Assembly: GCA_015179025.1 (NCBI GenBank)
Contig: WHUX01000005.1
Span: 806,001 to 870,000, forward strand
From: Terfezia claveryi
Taxonomy: Eukaryota; Ascomycota; Pezizomycetes; Pezizales; Pezizaceae
DNA: 64,000 nt
Reading direction: 5' to 3'
This document shows, piece after piece, positions 33,458-44,185 of this stretch. The notes beneath the pieces are model-generated. The model did not search any database, was not told the origin of the DNA, and worked only from the letters and a program-made list of their open reading frames with translations. Within the stretch, counting starts at the first letter, position 1. Every line of letters begins with the position of its first letter. A program made the position numbers and the translations under genes.

Positions 33458-34215
33458 TCATTCATCTTTCACGCTCTCCAACCACTTCCACACCTTTTCG
33501 CACGAAAGTCTGAGATGCGATGAAAGTTGCTCGAGCTCTTGCATATTCGGGATCACCTGTTTCCTTGCCAGATTCTGCACTCCTCCTTTCCAGTATCTCT
33601 CCTCATCTGACGCACCATCTTGCATATCACGCTGTAGACGCTCAGCTGCCAACCTCTCTATCTCCGCTCTTCGTTGAACCTGCCGTTGAAAGAACGCACT
33701 TCTGCGGGTTTGGCGGGAGAAATGTTGGATTGAATTTGCCTCCGTGGCTAGCATCCTGCGCCCCGGATGCTGGGGCATGCCACGTTGTTGAAGATTGTTT
33801 GCGTTACTAAGTGGTATGTTACTACTACGAGGAAAATGATTGCCAAAATAGGCCCTGGGGAAGACAATGCTTACTGGGATGCCCTCTCAATGTGACCGAG
33901 TCGTGGATAGAATGGCAGTGGTGCCAGTTGTGTATGCCTCTGGGCATGGCGCGCATCAGGTCCCAAGTGGTCCCGACCTGTGAAAGGCACAGCCTTGTAC
34001 TTTGGCTTGTGTACTGCTGGCATGCGTTGCGGTTGCAATGGGGCCAGAGCCTGGAGTGGGGGGTGCATCGGCGGGGGTGCTGGGGGTCGCACAGGGGGGG
34101 AAGGTGGCCCCGGCGGAAGAGGAGTTTGGATCGACTGCTGGTTGCGGGCCTTGTGGCAGCTGCAGCCATATACATTTGGGTGACGCCGTGGAAGAGGTAA
34201 CTGTGACCGTTGCAT
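33458..34215 (-). CDS. Two-exon hypothetical protein, 229 aa, Pro-rich then coiled coil
   Basis: I do not recognise the family. The minus-strand model has ATG at 34215, exon 1 34215-33875, intron 33874-33807 (GTAAGC...CACTTAG, 68 nt, with a TAACA-type branch), exon 2 33806-33458. The spliced length of 690 nt is in frame and the splice phase fits exactly. Residues 35-70 are Pro-rich (TPLPPGPPSPPVRPPAPPPM). Exon 2 is strongly charged and probably helical (FFQRQVQRRAEIERLAAERL) and ends SLESVKDE-like, WKWLESVKDE. No membrane span or signal peptide. An overlapping antisense frame exists but has no intron support. Confidence 0.55.
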
Positions 34216-34919
34216 GTTGTCTGGGTTTTTGCTGTGTTTCGTTTTAAAAAGCCTCACCCGGGACAACTATGAACAGAATGTGCCCGAGGCAGCGAAGCCA
34301 ATTGGTGAGGTGTGGTGGTGGGGAATCGGATGCTAGTACCACGAGGCTAGAGGAACTTCGTGAACTGCTTTTCCAAGGATTTCTCGACCTAGGTGGGGTA
34401 AGTAACTAGGTACAATGCAATTGTAGGTGCAAATGTTGAAGGGCACTGGAGTGAGTGTGAACATACGAAAGATGATTTCCAGAGATGAATCGCTGTGCAT
34501 GCAAGAGTCCGCAACGCCTGGGGTCCTCAGTTGTTGACTGCCTGGTCTCGAGTTGAGTGAGTCCAGGCACGTTCTGTGAACTACAGTTCGTGTGGTGACT
34601 CAGGAGTAATTTGGGAGGAAAACAAAAGGGCAACCAAGCCGTTACGCCTGCGCCATAAAGCTTATTTAACTTCGGCAGAGATTGATCAGCACTATTTGGG
34701 TACTCCAAGTCGAGAGCCCTAAATCCATGCGCAAGCAAATATCTACTGCAGTAGTCATGGAACAAGCCATGATTATCACGGAAGCCTTAAATCTCACTGA
34801 GGTCCTCGAAACGGTAGACTTCACACTTCAATAACCCCTTTCAGTGACAAGCCTCTTCTTGTAACTGTGGATATCTGCTGTTGGTTGGTAAGGACTTCAT
34901 TCCTTCCCGCATACAAGCA
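34216..34919. other. Intergenic, no gene seen
   Basis: Contains the promoter side of the minus-strand gene at 33458-34215. No other recognisable feature. Confidence 0.3.
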
Positions 34920-35011
34920 GCCGGTGTAGTGTAATTGGTAACATACCAGAGTCTAGAATTAGACGTGCACCTCAGCGGTGTGGGATCTTGGTTCGAATCC
35001 AGGTGCCGGTA
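34920..35011 (+). tRNA. tRNA-like gene, 92 nt, anticodon not assigned
   Basis: Seven acceptor pairs form between GCCGGTG and TGCCGGT, with wobble pairs. An A-box-like D-arm (TAGTGTAATTGGTA) and a clean T-arm (CTTGG-TTCGAAT-CCAGG, containing the B box) are present, and a TTTT run follows. Between D-arm and T-arm lie two hairpins, GTCTA..TAGAC and TGCAC-CTCAGCG-GTGTG. The second would give a CAG (Leu) anticodon, but then an extra hairpin sits before it. Alternatively it is a type II or intron-containing tRNA. I could not choose. Confidence 0.55.
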
Positions 35012-35808
35012 TTTTACTTTTTGCACTTTTTTCTGTGTCCTTCCGTTCGGGGATAGGATGCATGCCCTGGCTGCAAGAGACAAGGCGAGATGGAGTTCCG
35101 ATGGCACGAGACTAGTTCCGATAGACCCTCATCTACAAAGTATTACGCAAGTTATGTTAGCTGAGATGCGTAGACTTGGTTCAATCGAAGTTCCACCCCA
35201 GACTACTCTCAGCAATGGCTCAAACCTTTGGTACACGGTGCCATCACCTGACAGTCATAGTTCCTCTGACTGAAGTCTGTAGTGACTGCATAAAGTGTCG
35301 ACATTCGTGTTAGGCCTTCGCAGTCCCCACGCGGGAGGGGGGAGGACTCTTTTTGGCTGAAATGCATAACTTCCATGTCCTCCTGGATGAGCCAAACAGC
35401 AGCCAGAGCTCATTTATTTATTACTCTCTTATTAGAATTCTGAGATCATCAGGCAAGAGAAAGAGTCATGTGATTGGGAGTCCGCAGCAGAGAGCTCCGC
35501 CGATGTTGTCTCGGTATTGTTTCGATGATGTTGTTTCGATGTCTGGGGTGGTGAAGGCCTAATGCCGTCGATCGTGTGGATACTTTTATACACCCACTGC
35601 CCTATTAGGCTTGGCATCCATCCGTGTCCCGTGCCCTCCTTCTAAGCCATCGATCGTATCATACACATAAGTCACGAGTGCAGGTAACTACAGCTGGTTC
35701 TCTTGAGCCTATCCACGATCCCCAATTCTGAGCTTACACGGTATCATTCCTCCTCATATCAAGTCCATCCTCGAGCACTACCTCATAATCTGCAACAGGC
35801 TTACTTTC
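35012..35808. other. Intergenic, upstream of the 35.8-kb gene
   Basis: Short frames only. A minus-strand frame over the tRNA-like gene is its antisense. Confidence 0.3.
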
Positions 35809-38800
35809 ATGTCCCTGCGACGCATAACTGCCAATATCTCAAAAATGGATATTCTCCTTGCCCTTGCAGCAGGGGTCGTGATGTTCTCGTACTTCGTCCC
35901 TACGGTTGAGGCTTACAATCCTAAAGAACAGGGTAAGTATGCCTTCATGACTTATCGTTGTGATGGACACAGCTGATTATTGTAGAAACTAGTAAACGGC
36001 CTGCGTCGCAGCAGCTCGAGTCACGCCGGGCAGGTCATATGCTTGGTGATTACCCACGGCAGAGACAACCACCTATTACGGATAGAGCCATCGGCCCACT
36101 AGCAGATGTAAAGAAGGAAGAGGGTTTCGAAAACAAAGTTGGGAATGACTTAGAAGAGCAGAGTTCATGCGACATTTCAAAGGAGGAAAGAGTCCTTGTA
36201 CCGGAGGCGGAGCTTGCCACCGGATCTCTGATGCTGAGAAGCCTCAGACATCGGAATCTACTCCAACAGCTAGGGGTGGGGAGTCGTGCAAGATATGGGC
36301 CACGAGCCCCGCGTCAACGGCCTCGACATCCAGCACTTCCGCCATCTACCATGCATCATGCCCCTCTGTTTCTGTACAACCACGATTCCCGTATCCCTCC
36401 TACCGCTATTGCAAGATCAAGTCTCAATGAGCAAGAATTGCTCCAGACGGTGGCCCTCATAGTGGCCTCGTACCTTCGGATCCTCCACCGGCTGCGATTG
36501 CAGCTAACAACACCCCCAAACTGGAGAAGGCCGGGGATTGTCCATTAGAAACTCCGTCTTACGGAGAAATTGTGTCGTATTTCTCCTCTAGCGCATGCAA
36601 CTCACTCACGAAGGATCATATCCATGACCGGGTCCGAGCAAACCAATTTCCTCAGCGGCAGCTTATGAACCCTCGCCCCCATCAAGAACCTGATACCTGT
36701 CATGTAAACATCATCAACCCGATAACTCAATATCCTCCAGGTCAGCTTGGCGTACCCCGCTTCCTCGAGAATTCCCATGATGGTTATAATGATCGACTGG
36801 GGTTAGCGTTCCATCCTCCATTGGTGATAGGCTTCAGCCGCAATTCAAGGACTGAGCGAGGGCATGCCCGTATCCCACCCCAAGTAATAGATTACCGTGG
36901 GTCTGGAGGTCCAAGTTTGGTCATACCAAATGATTCACTACCTACGCCACCGAGTAGCTTTGAAGCCTCCGCCTGGGAAAGGCACTCATATACCAGGACC
37001 AAGACAAACTCACCTGGTACCAGGTCAAGAAATTTTGATGCCTCTGTCTGGGAAAGCTACTCGTCCACCAGGCGTCGTAGCAACGTGAATACGATTGCCT
37101 TTTCCCGCACAGTATCTGATCCTATAATCCGCGAATTGCCAAACCAAGAAACACCTGCTCAAACCAATCATCTTGCTCCGGCAACAGCATGTCAATCGGA
37201 ACCTAATGCATCTTCAAGATCCAGGGATTACGTTGTCCAAAGAGACCTTACAGCCGACCAAGATAGTGAAGGCAGTTCTTCCGGGTCCTCCAACCCCGGC
37301 CTACCTAGGTCCATTGCCTCTTTCCTTGGGCTACCATTCGCCGACAAAGGGGCCGAAAGCTCTTCTCCTGAGGCCACCAAACCCAGCTTACGTAGAGCAA
37401 GCCCCTCTTCCCTTGGACTACCATCGGTACAAGGGAACTTTGATAGACCTCCCCCTTTCGAGCTCTCCGCCACTTCATCCGGCCTTCTATACTTGCCTAG
37501 TGAACTGACAGGGACTGACTATGTTACCGTTCGCCAACATCATACACGAAGGGCAGCTCAAACTCTCCCTGATAATCAACCCCCGGCTAGCCTACAAAAT
37601 GACAAACTCCTCACGCAATTACAGCAGTTCGCTACCGGCAATGCCATCATTGAGGGTGCGACAAGTACATCCCCTTCAGGTATCCCCGCGTCTTGTGACT
37701 ATTATTGACCCAGTTTACGATGGTACAAGGACCACCATGGCGAATATTGTCCAAACCCGTCCCGGCAAAGAGTTATTTCAGCCCAAATCGAGGAATCTAC
37801 TCCGATGCAAGGAATTACTGACCGTTATTATCGAGAGATTCCAGAAACCGGGGGGCATGGTGCTAGGGGGCCTTCCTTGAGGGGAGGAGAAGCTCCGGAT
37901 TATATGGCGATGGTACCGCTTCGCCCTCCTTGGATAAGAGGCCGGAGCATCGTAGACACCTTTGACCATGCCCACGCCAGTGCGTTGTCAACCGAAAATC
38001 TAATAAATCGGGAGGAAGAGCTTGTAGCTATAGAGCATTCAATGGCGTCACTGGTCCCACCGCCTCACCAAGACCCACACAAGAGCTTGTCAAAAGGGTG
38101 GAAAACTCACATGGAGAAATTGACTTTGAGTGGAAATTTACAGAACTTACATTCGAATTTTCTGCAGGGTCTGCCGTGACACTAAATTCCCAGCGAAACC
38201 CATCTCCGATCCCGTCCACTACCAGTACACTAAATTTGCCGGGAGATGTTTCTGATGCGGGATCGTCAGGACTAGATCAAGCAATACCCATCCCCCAATC
38301 CCCGCCAAGCAGTGAAGGGCGAATCCTTCTCACACCTCCTTTAGGCTCCTCAAGTCTTCCTACGCCTCCGCCCAGCTGGCGACTCCCAAGCCACCACAGT
38401 CCATCCCGCATTCCCGTTCCATGCGGTGGGGAAACTTATCACGGCCATCTTTCGCCACAAAGAAGGGTTGGATTGTCTTCCATCAAGCCGCCGTCTCCAA
38501 CAAAGCCATCTACTCGGCTACCTACCGCACCCAAGACCCCACCTCTAATATCGGAACCTACCATACGAAAGCTCCAGCAGCCATCCCCCCATGAAGTTCC
38601 ATCTAGCCCAATTCACGCCGAAAATTCCTCCCTTGGTGAAATGGCATTTTCATTGGAGATCGACGAGATTGAACGTTGTCCAAAAAAAAGTTTGTCTCTT
38701 CCTTCATTCAACCGCCCAAAGAAATCCCGTAAGAGATTGACGGAGGAGTCACTCAGGGTATGGATCCTGAGGCAATGTTATCTAGCGAAATTGAATGCAG

Positions 38801-39021
38801 CGTATGAGGAAGTAGTGCATAAAGAAGAGGAGGTTGATCGAGAGGTTTTGATTGATTTGGAGGTGTTCATGGAAGATGGGGGAGTTTCATTTGAAGAGAT
38901 GTTGGAGGCGTTAAGGTGGCAGTGGAGGGCAGGGGTGGTTAGCGGGTATGTACAAAATCGAGGGGATAAACAGAATCTTACAATAGCGAGAGAGAATCTT
39001 ACTCATGGATTATATATCTAG
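35809..39021 (+). pseudogene. Long low-complexity protein gene with N-terminal leader, frame-disrupted
   Basis: Exon 1 (35809-35932) encodes MSLRRITANISKMDILLALA and a hydrophobic stretch ending PTVEAYNP, a likely signal peptide or anchor. Intron 35933-35985 (GTAAGT, branch CTGAT, TTGTAG) joins in frame to SKRPASQQLESRRAGHMLGD. The frame then changes near 36220, meets single stops at 36428 and 37706, and changes again near 38040, before an open 38098-39021 segment. The middle is Ser/Pro/Thr-rich with repeated ASAWERHSYT/ASVWESYSST and LGLPFADKGA/LGLPSVQGNF pieces. The end is folded-looking and acidic (EESLRVWILRQCYLAKLNAA, FMEDGGVSFEEMLEALRWQW). Family unknown. Either a decaying gene, undetected introns, or base-calling indels would explain the breaks. 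Confidence 0.5.
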
Positions 39022-39123
39022 TATGAAGATTATGAAGTTGTCAGAACAAACATTGCGTGAACAGGAGGCCCACGCCAAGGGAAAATAACGCCGTCTCTAT
39101 CAAGAATAGAATAGGTTGCTTAT

Positions 39124-39169
39124 GGGTGTATTTAGTCTGGTTGCACTACCCCTTGCAGAGGGGTGTATT
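39124..39169 (+). repeat. 28-bp TAGTCTGG insertion with perfect 9-bp duplication
   Basis: GGGTGTATT at 39124-39132 and 39161-39169 flanks 28 bp starting TAGTCTGGTTGCACTACC. Including the downstream flank, CCCCT and AGGGG can pair as a hairpin. Confidence 0.85.
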
Positions 39170-39815
39170 AATACTTCCTGCCTGTGGGGCCGAAGCACGA
39201 ATGCCCAGGCGCTAATGCAGTAATCGTATGGATTGTTTTGTGACTTGCTTGTTATTGGTTGGTCATTGAGTGGGACTTGGTTGGTCATTGGGTGGGGCGG
39301 GTGGGTCAGTGGATGGTCACAAGATTATTCCTTTTTTTTTTCGCTAGTGGCGCTGATTAGCTTAAACACCTAAGGGTGGTGGAGACATCGAGCGTATTAT
39401 ATTTCATATGAGCGATTTTGTGATTGGCGCCATGCATGTCTGAAACGTTGCGCGAAACGTTAATGTTATTTAGGTTTGATGGCGGTGTCAACGTCAAAAG
39501 TTTAGTGGTAAAAACTTATGTGTTGTGTTCGTGGATAAGTATGATAGGTGTGGAATAGGAGAGTTTTCGTTACCCTGAGGTTGCTTCCAACCTTTTATTT
39601 TTCATGCGTCTAGTCTTTTTTTTTCTAGTTTTTTTTCTAATTGTGTATGATGAAACAAAGTGTACATTGCTTTTAGTAGTTAACTAGTATTATTATTGTT
39701 TATTTTTTTTGGAGGGGAGGTACTCGTAATTATACTATCTAGCATATGACGAGAGCGGGTATCCAGGCGTCCAACCCCTGAGCCGTGCTAGCTCTAAATC
39801 ATGTACATGCGGGCC
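39170..39815. other. Intergenic, T-rich, no gene seen
   Basis: No recognisable gene. Confidence 0.3.
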
Positions 39816-40373
39816 GTTCCTCTCAACCTACACATGGATGCAAACGAACAGAGGCCCACAAAGGAGCTGGCTACACCACATCGGCAAAGCGGAGTCACAT
39901 CCCACTGAGACAGGAGAGCACATTGTCTTCAATTGCCACGCTTCAATCGACACCGGAGAGATCTGCTGGGGGAAAAGAATAGTTGGGAGGACTTGGATAA
40001 GCCGGAATGGAGAAAGGAGGGGAGGAAACATATGAGGCCACGGAGGCCTTTTCGGGCTCTTATTCCGAGAGCTCACATAATACACCCAATCATTACGAGT
40101 CCCCTTTGTTTTCAGTGCCTCATTCCTTTAAGTTCAGCTAGTCTCCTTAGTTCTCAGTCTTCAGTTTCAGTTCACGATATTTGAAGCGAGCCCAGTCAGG
40201 CTCTCGAGTCATCGGTCAGTCCGTTAATGACAGCATGGGGCTACGTTTCCTTTTTCTCGCTTTTGTATGTAGTCTGCGCGGGTCTGGCAGATTAACTTGC
40301 CTTACCCTTGAATCCACCGGGCTTCCGCGTGGCTCCTCATAGTCCCCCTTACGGGGCTGCATAGGAGTACTGA

Positions 40374-40409
<36 letters not shown>

Positions 40410-40970
40410 AAGCGGAGTCACCAGAGTGCGCATGCGGTCACCCCACCGAGACGGGGGAGCACGTTGTCTTCCAATGTCCACGCTTCAATCAAGCTCGCAA
40501 CGTCCTTCTAGGGGATAGGAGGAGCTGGGAGGAGCTCGACAAACCGGAATGGAGAAAGGAGGGTGAGGAGACATACGAGGCCACGGAGGCCTTCTTCGGG
40601 TTGCTATTTCGAGAGTTCACTTAGGAGGAGACATCGTTTTCTTTATTTTCAGTCCACAATTTCTATACAGCAGGTTACCACTTACGAGTCCCCTTTGTTT
40701 TCAAGTCCACAAGTTAGTCCTTTTAGTTCATCCTTTTCCGCGAGTCCTTCAGTGCTTTAGTTGGGGTGAGGCCCAGTCAGGCCTCCGGGTCATCGGCCAG
40801 TCCGTTCATGACAGCATGGGGCTTTACCTCTATCCGTGTACCTAGTTTGCGTAGGGGTGGCAGATTAACTTGCCTCTCCCTTGAATCCACCGGATTTCCG
40901 TGTGGCTCCTCATAGCCCCCCTAACGGGGCTGCATAGGAGGATCAAAGTATTTAAAAAAAACAAAAAAAA
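39816..40970 (+). mobile_element. LINE-A copy 4 (outer), split by a nested copy
   Basis: The outer element is read from about 39816 to 39898 (frame of TNRGPQRSWLHHIGKAES) and resumes at 40422 with CACGHPTETGEHVVFQC, SWEELDKPEWRKEGEE, a stop near 40624, the shared 3' stem-loops, and an A-rich tail to about 40970. Removing 39899-40421 restores one continuous reading. Confidence 0.85.
39899..40405 (+). mobile_element. LINE-A copy 5 (nested), 16-bp target duplication
   Basis: Inserted in copy 4. GGCAAAGCGGAGTCAC lies at 39883-39898 and again at 40406-40421, directly after a 26-A tail. The copy is truncated inside the CCHC region (HPTETGEHIVFNC), has small indels, and carries the complete 3'-UTR with both stem-loops. 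Confidence 0.9.
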
Positions 40971-41153
40971 ACATAGCTGCATACATGGCTGCATACGTGC
41001 ATTACTTAGATAGAAGCTTAGCTAGATACAATGTCGGGCTTCGCTCGAGGCTTGGCAGGGCCTATAAGGTCATATGCTGGCTAGATAGACTTAGGAAATA
41101 CATGCTCCTTTCCCATCACATCATCCTACAGGAGGACAAGTTGATGGGAGCTC

Positions 41154-41503
41154 ATCGTTATCGAAGGATAGAGAGCACAATCAAAGAATGCTTTCCCACA
41201 CATAACGGTGATTGCTCACATAAGGAAGGCATCAGCGACTTTTTTAACAATCACACAGTCGTTTCCAGAAGGTGGGTTTTTTTGATTTCTCAAGTATAGA
41301 GTGCGAGCTAATTAGTCGAGTCAGACATATCGTTATCGAAGGATAGAGAGCACAATCAAAGAAAGCTTTCCCACACATAACTGTGATTGCTCACATCAGG
41401 AAGGCATCAGCAACTTTTTGACAATTACACAGTCGTTTCCAAACGGTGAGTTTTTCTGATTTCTCATGTATAGAGTACGAGCTAATTAGTCGAGTCAGAA
41501 AGA
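41154..41503. repeat. 175-bp tandem duplication
   Basis: The unit beginning ATCGTTATCGAAGGATAGAG occurs at 41154 and 41329 with few differences. The second copy runs up to the ATG of the next gene, so the duplication covers its immediate upstream region. Confidence 0.85.
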
Positions 41504-42350
41504 TGGTGCTCAAATTACTATTTCAAGCTGGACGAGGTGTTTTTCCGAAATTTCACCGTGGAGGTCGTGGAGGCTTTCAGAACCTGACGAGGCATGATTT
41601 AACTACGACAGCGGCATACCAAAGGACGAAACAGGTTACTTCATATTCGAAGATGTCTATTCGACAGGCAGAGAAGAGATTAGGTTTTCGACTGCAATCC
41701 ATTAAGGCGGTACCTGTTGATAAGTTTCTGGTAAAGCAAAGCTGTAAAGAGATGGATGCAATCAAGGAGAAGGTTTATGACCGGTTAGTTGAATATCTTG
41801 ACATCGAAGGATATCCGACGGAAGCGAGTGCGGATTTCAAGGAAGCCAAAGTTAGCGACTTGGTTTACAGTACGCTCGGTCCAATACTGGCAAGGTTTAA
41901 GCACAATACAGGACGGGACATACTTTTGGAGAGGGAGAAAGATATCATCTCGGTGGACGGTGAGACGAGGAATCTGTGGTAATGGACCTGATTTCAGTGA
42001 TGGAGGAAAAGTTTGTGTTGATTGTCGAGGCAAAGAGAGCATCTACCGGTCAGGCAATGAAGCAGTGTGTTTTGTCATTGAAGGATGCATGGGATAACAA
42101 TGAAGGAGGTGAAGTGTACGGGTTTGTTACATCAGGGAATCAATGGCGGATGTTTAAATTCGATGGTAAGTCTTTTGTCGCAACGGAGGAGTTTATGGTC
42201 TTGTTTGAGTCTATGAAGGAGGACAAAAAGAGATGGACGAAAAACATTTTCAGTTGTGGTGGATTGTGTATATTTTGCGTTGAATTGAGGAATCATCAAG
42301 GACAAGGTTGTTTAAGGATAGGTGATTGTAGTTTAGGTAGTGTAGGATGA
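41503..42350 (+). pseudogene. PD-(D/E)XK nuclease-like fungal protein, frameshifted
   Basis: From ATG at 41503 the first frame reaches LLEREKDIISVDGET near 41970. The reading then continues in another frame with SVVMDLISVMEEKFVLIVEAKRAS. The pair D (in DLIS or VDGE) plus ExK in VEAKR fits the PD-(D/E)XK nuclease core. Next come MKQCVLSLKDAWDNN, GGEVYGFVTSGNQWRMFKFD and FMVLFESMKEDKKRWTK, a layout seen in fungal restriction-endonuclease-like proteins (some are Crinkler-associated). Upstream of the core lies a helical part (KMSIRQAEKRLGFRLQSIKA). A small deletion near 41970 is the only clear break. The role is unknown. Confidence 0.6.
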
Positions 42351-42532
42351 GGATGTACTGCTCTCGTCTTCGTTATCCTCTTAGAACTGTAGGCACTCGA
42401 GTCCCAAAGGAGTTCTTTCCTGTGAAGTCTCTGCTCAATGAAAAATTCAATCTCTATGATCTCAAGTCTGATGTAAAGTCGCTTATCCCCCATTTCCTAG
42501 TCCGACGGGGTAAAACAACCCCTGTTTTTGCG

Positions 42533-42565
42533 CTAGTCAACGTGCCAACCAGACTACTAGTCAAC
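42533..42565 (-). repeat. 15-bp TAGTCTGG mini-insertion, perfect 9-bp duplication
   Basis: CTAGTCAAC at 42533-42541 and 42557-42565 flanks GTGCCAACCAGACTA, the exact reverse complement of the insert at 7484-7498. Confidence 0.85.
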
Positions 42566-42599
42566 CGTGGTACCGCCAACCACATGTATCATGCGGTAG

Positions 42600-42770
42600 G
42601 GAGACTACCAAGATAGGACTAGCTTAATCACAAAAAGGGTAGACTGGGAGATACCGGAAAAGGTATGGGCTAGTCTGGTTGGTATGGGCCAGAAAAGGAC
42701 TATCTCAAAAAGGCAACCATCCAATGATACCGAAAGAAGTAGTCAAAAATTCTGAATACCCATTGCGTGC
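42600..42770. repeat. Dispersed repeat R4, copy 1, with a 10-bp insertion
   Basis: Homologous to 49680-49915 (AGACTGGGAGATACC, AAAGGCAACCATCCAATGAT, CCCATTGCGTGCTG). It holds TAGTCTGGTT at 42671-42680 between GGTATGGGC at 42662-42670 and 42681-42689. The other copy has a single GGTATGGGC there. Confidence 0.85.
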
Positions 42771-42776
42771 TGCGGC

Positions 42777-42873
42777 GGTCTCCCATAGTCTGGCGGGCAC
42801 CTAGTCTGGCTAGCACTAGCCTCTCGTAGACTAGTGCTAGCCAGACTAGCGGGCACCCCTCGTAGGTCTCCCA
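42777..42873 (+). repeat. Nested TAGTCTGG insertions, two perfect 9-bp duplications
   Basis: Outer: GGTCTCCCA at 42777-42785 and 42865-42873 around a 79-bp insert starting TAGTCTGGCGGGCACC. Inner: GCGGGCACC at 42793-42801 and 42849-42857 around a 47-bp insert. The inner insert is a hairpin with 18-bp perfect inverted ends, TAGTCTGGCTAGCACTAG. Without the inner one, the outer insert would be 23 bp. Confidence 0.9.
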
Positions 42874-42925
42874 CCGCAGTAAATTGGCACTAAACCTGCT
42901 AGCGTAGTCATGATCTAGTGCCGAC

Positions 42926-42972
42926 AGTTAATTGTAGTCTGGTTGCACTACCTTTCGCAGAGGAGTTAATTG
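42926..42972 (+). repeat. 29-bp TAGTCTGG insertion, perfect 9-bp duplication
   Basis: AGTTAATTG at 42926-42934 and 42964-42972 flanks 29 bp starting TAGTCTGGTTGCACTACC. Another TAGTCTGGTT begins two bases further on (42974). Confidence 0.85.
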
Positions 42973-43247
42973 GTAGTCTGGTTGCTAAACCTGGTAGCGT
43001 AGTCGCTACCTCTTATAATCTAGTGCGGCTCATATGTTCCAGACCTACTAGAGTAGTGACTGCCACCTTCAGTCCCATAACTCCAAGTGCGCTAAACCTA
43101 AGTTCTATACCACTAAGCCCATCAGGTTATTAATTTATGTTAACATTCTACCAATAATGCTGCATCCCCGCGTAACATTCTTAGCTGTGCCAGTATGTGC
43201 TACAGAATAATGCGATTACTAGGATTAGTCGGATATTACTCCATACT

Positions 43248-43275
43248 GGTAGCCCGTAGTCTGGTTGGTAGCCCG
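43248..43275 (+). repeat. 10-bp TAGTCTGGTT insertion, perfect 9-bp duplication
   Basis: GGTAGCCCG at 43248-43256 and 43267-43275 flanks exactly TAGTCTGGTT. Confidence 0.85.
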
Positions 43276-43439
43276 CATAAGTGTAACCCACTAAAGGCTC
43301 AGAGCCAATTGCTAGCGTGCAACCTTGCCAAAAATAATAACGTATGCATGCATCAGGTACATATTCGTGATTTTTGTTGACGTCGCAGCTAAACTGCAGT
43401 CAGTTAGACGATAAGTAGGCTAGGCTGCTGCACAACCCA

Positions 43440-44185
43440 TGCTCGTCACGTAGCCTCGTAATAACCAATCTGTTGTCTCTGGGGGGTCTGAACCAGATCG
43501 GGTAAGTTGGTAGTGTTGTCACATGTCCTTTCAGTTTGCGACGTCACGAATGCTACAAATAATAATGTATTAACCTGGTTCTACGAGGCTACGTCACGCC
43601 ATATGTTCGTGCTGATTATTGTTGGTGTCACAGCTCATATGCACTATGCCATAGAAGGAAAATCTATCCGTATCATTACCACTGACCACAAGGGGCAGTG
43701 GCTACTGCAGTAGGCTTAGCTTGTTATCTGCACTAGATCAGAAGAGGTAGTGACTACGGTAATATGTTTCGCGCCATTGCCGCCTGTTAACTAAACCTGC
43801 CAGTCTCGGTGCCCTCCAGCTCCTTTATTTGTTGACGCTCTGCACTGCGATCCATCTTCTCCACCCTGTTCCTAGCAGTGTGTCAACTGGTCTTCCTGTC
43901 GAACATCCCGCGAAATTAGCTAAAAAGTGATCGAACTTCTTTAGCTCCACCTTCATCGTTGGTACTTCTCCTGTTTTTCCATCCACAGGACCGCTTTTCC
44001 GTTTATCATCTCAATTTCCTCCTCCAATTTATCTTCCTCCTCTCTTAGCTGGCGTGAATTTCTAGAATTAAAACCAAAAGTCTTGGCAGACAACACTAGC
44101 CTCGTAGTAACTCTGGGGGTCACAAATCACGAATGCTACCACGAACACTACAATATATTAACCTGGGTACGAGGCTAGAGTTACC
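43440..44185. repeat. Repeat R5: GTAGCCTCGTA inverted-end elements
   Basis: Two hairpin-ended segments: 43450-43593 (GTAGCCTCGTAATAACC ... GGTTCTACGAGGCTAC) and about 44097-44177 (CTAGCCTCGTAGTAAC ... GGGTACGAGGCTAG). They share CACGAATGCTAC and a TATTAACCTGG approach to the right end. A lone right end is at 45250-45270. Target duplications are not clear. Confidence 0.5.

Noticed and set aside
33825..34175. Alternative minus-strand frame overlapping exon 1 of the 33.5-34.2 kb gene
   Set aside because: It offers no phase-correct splice to the coiled-coil exon, whereas the chosen frame does.
34841..35107. Minus-strand frame with RHLDSNQDPTPLRC
   Set aside because: This is the antisense of the tRNA-like gene T-arm and acceptor; such frames are a common artefact.
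42974..42983. TAGTCTGGTT directly after the 42926-42972 insertion
   Set aside because: No second 9-mer found within 60 bp; a nearby paralogous phrase (GGCACTAAACCTG at 42888) hints at an insertion but does not prove it.
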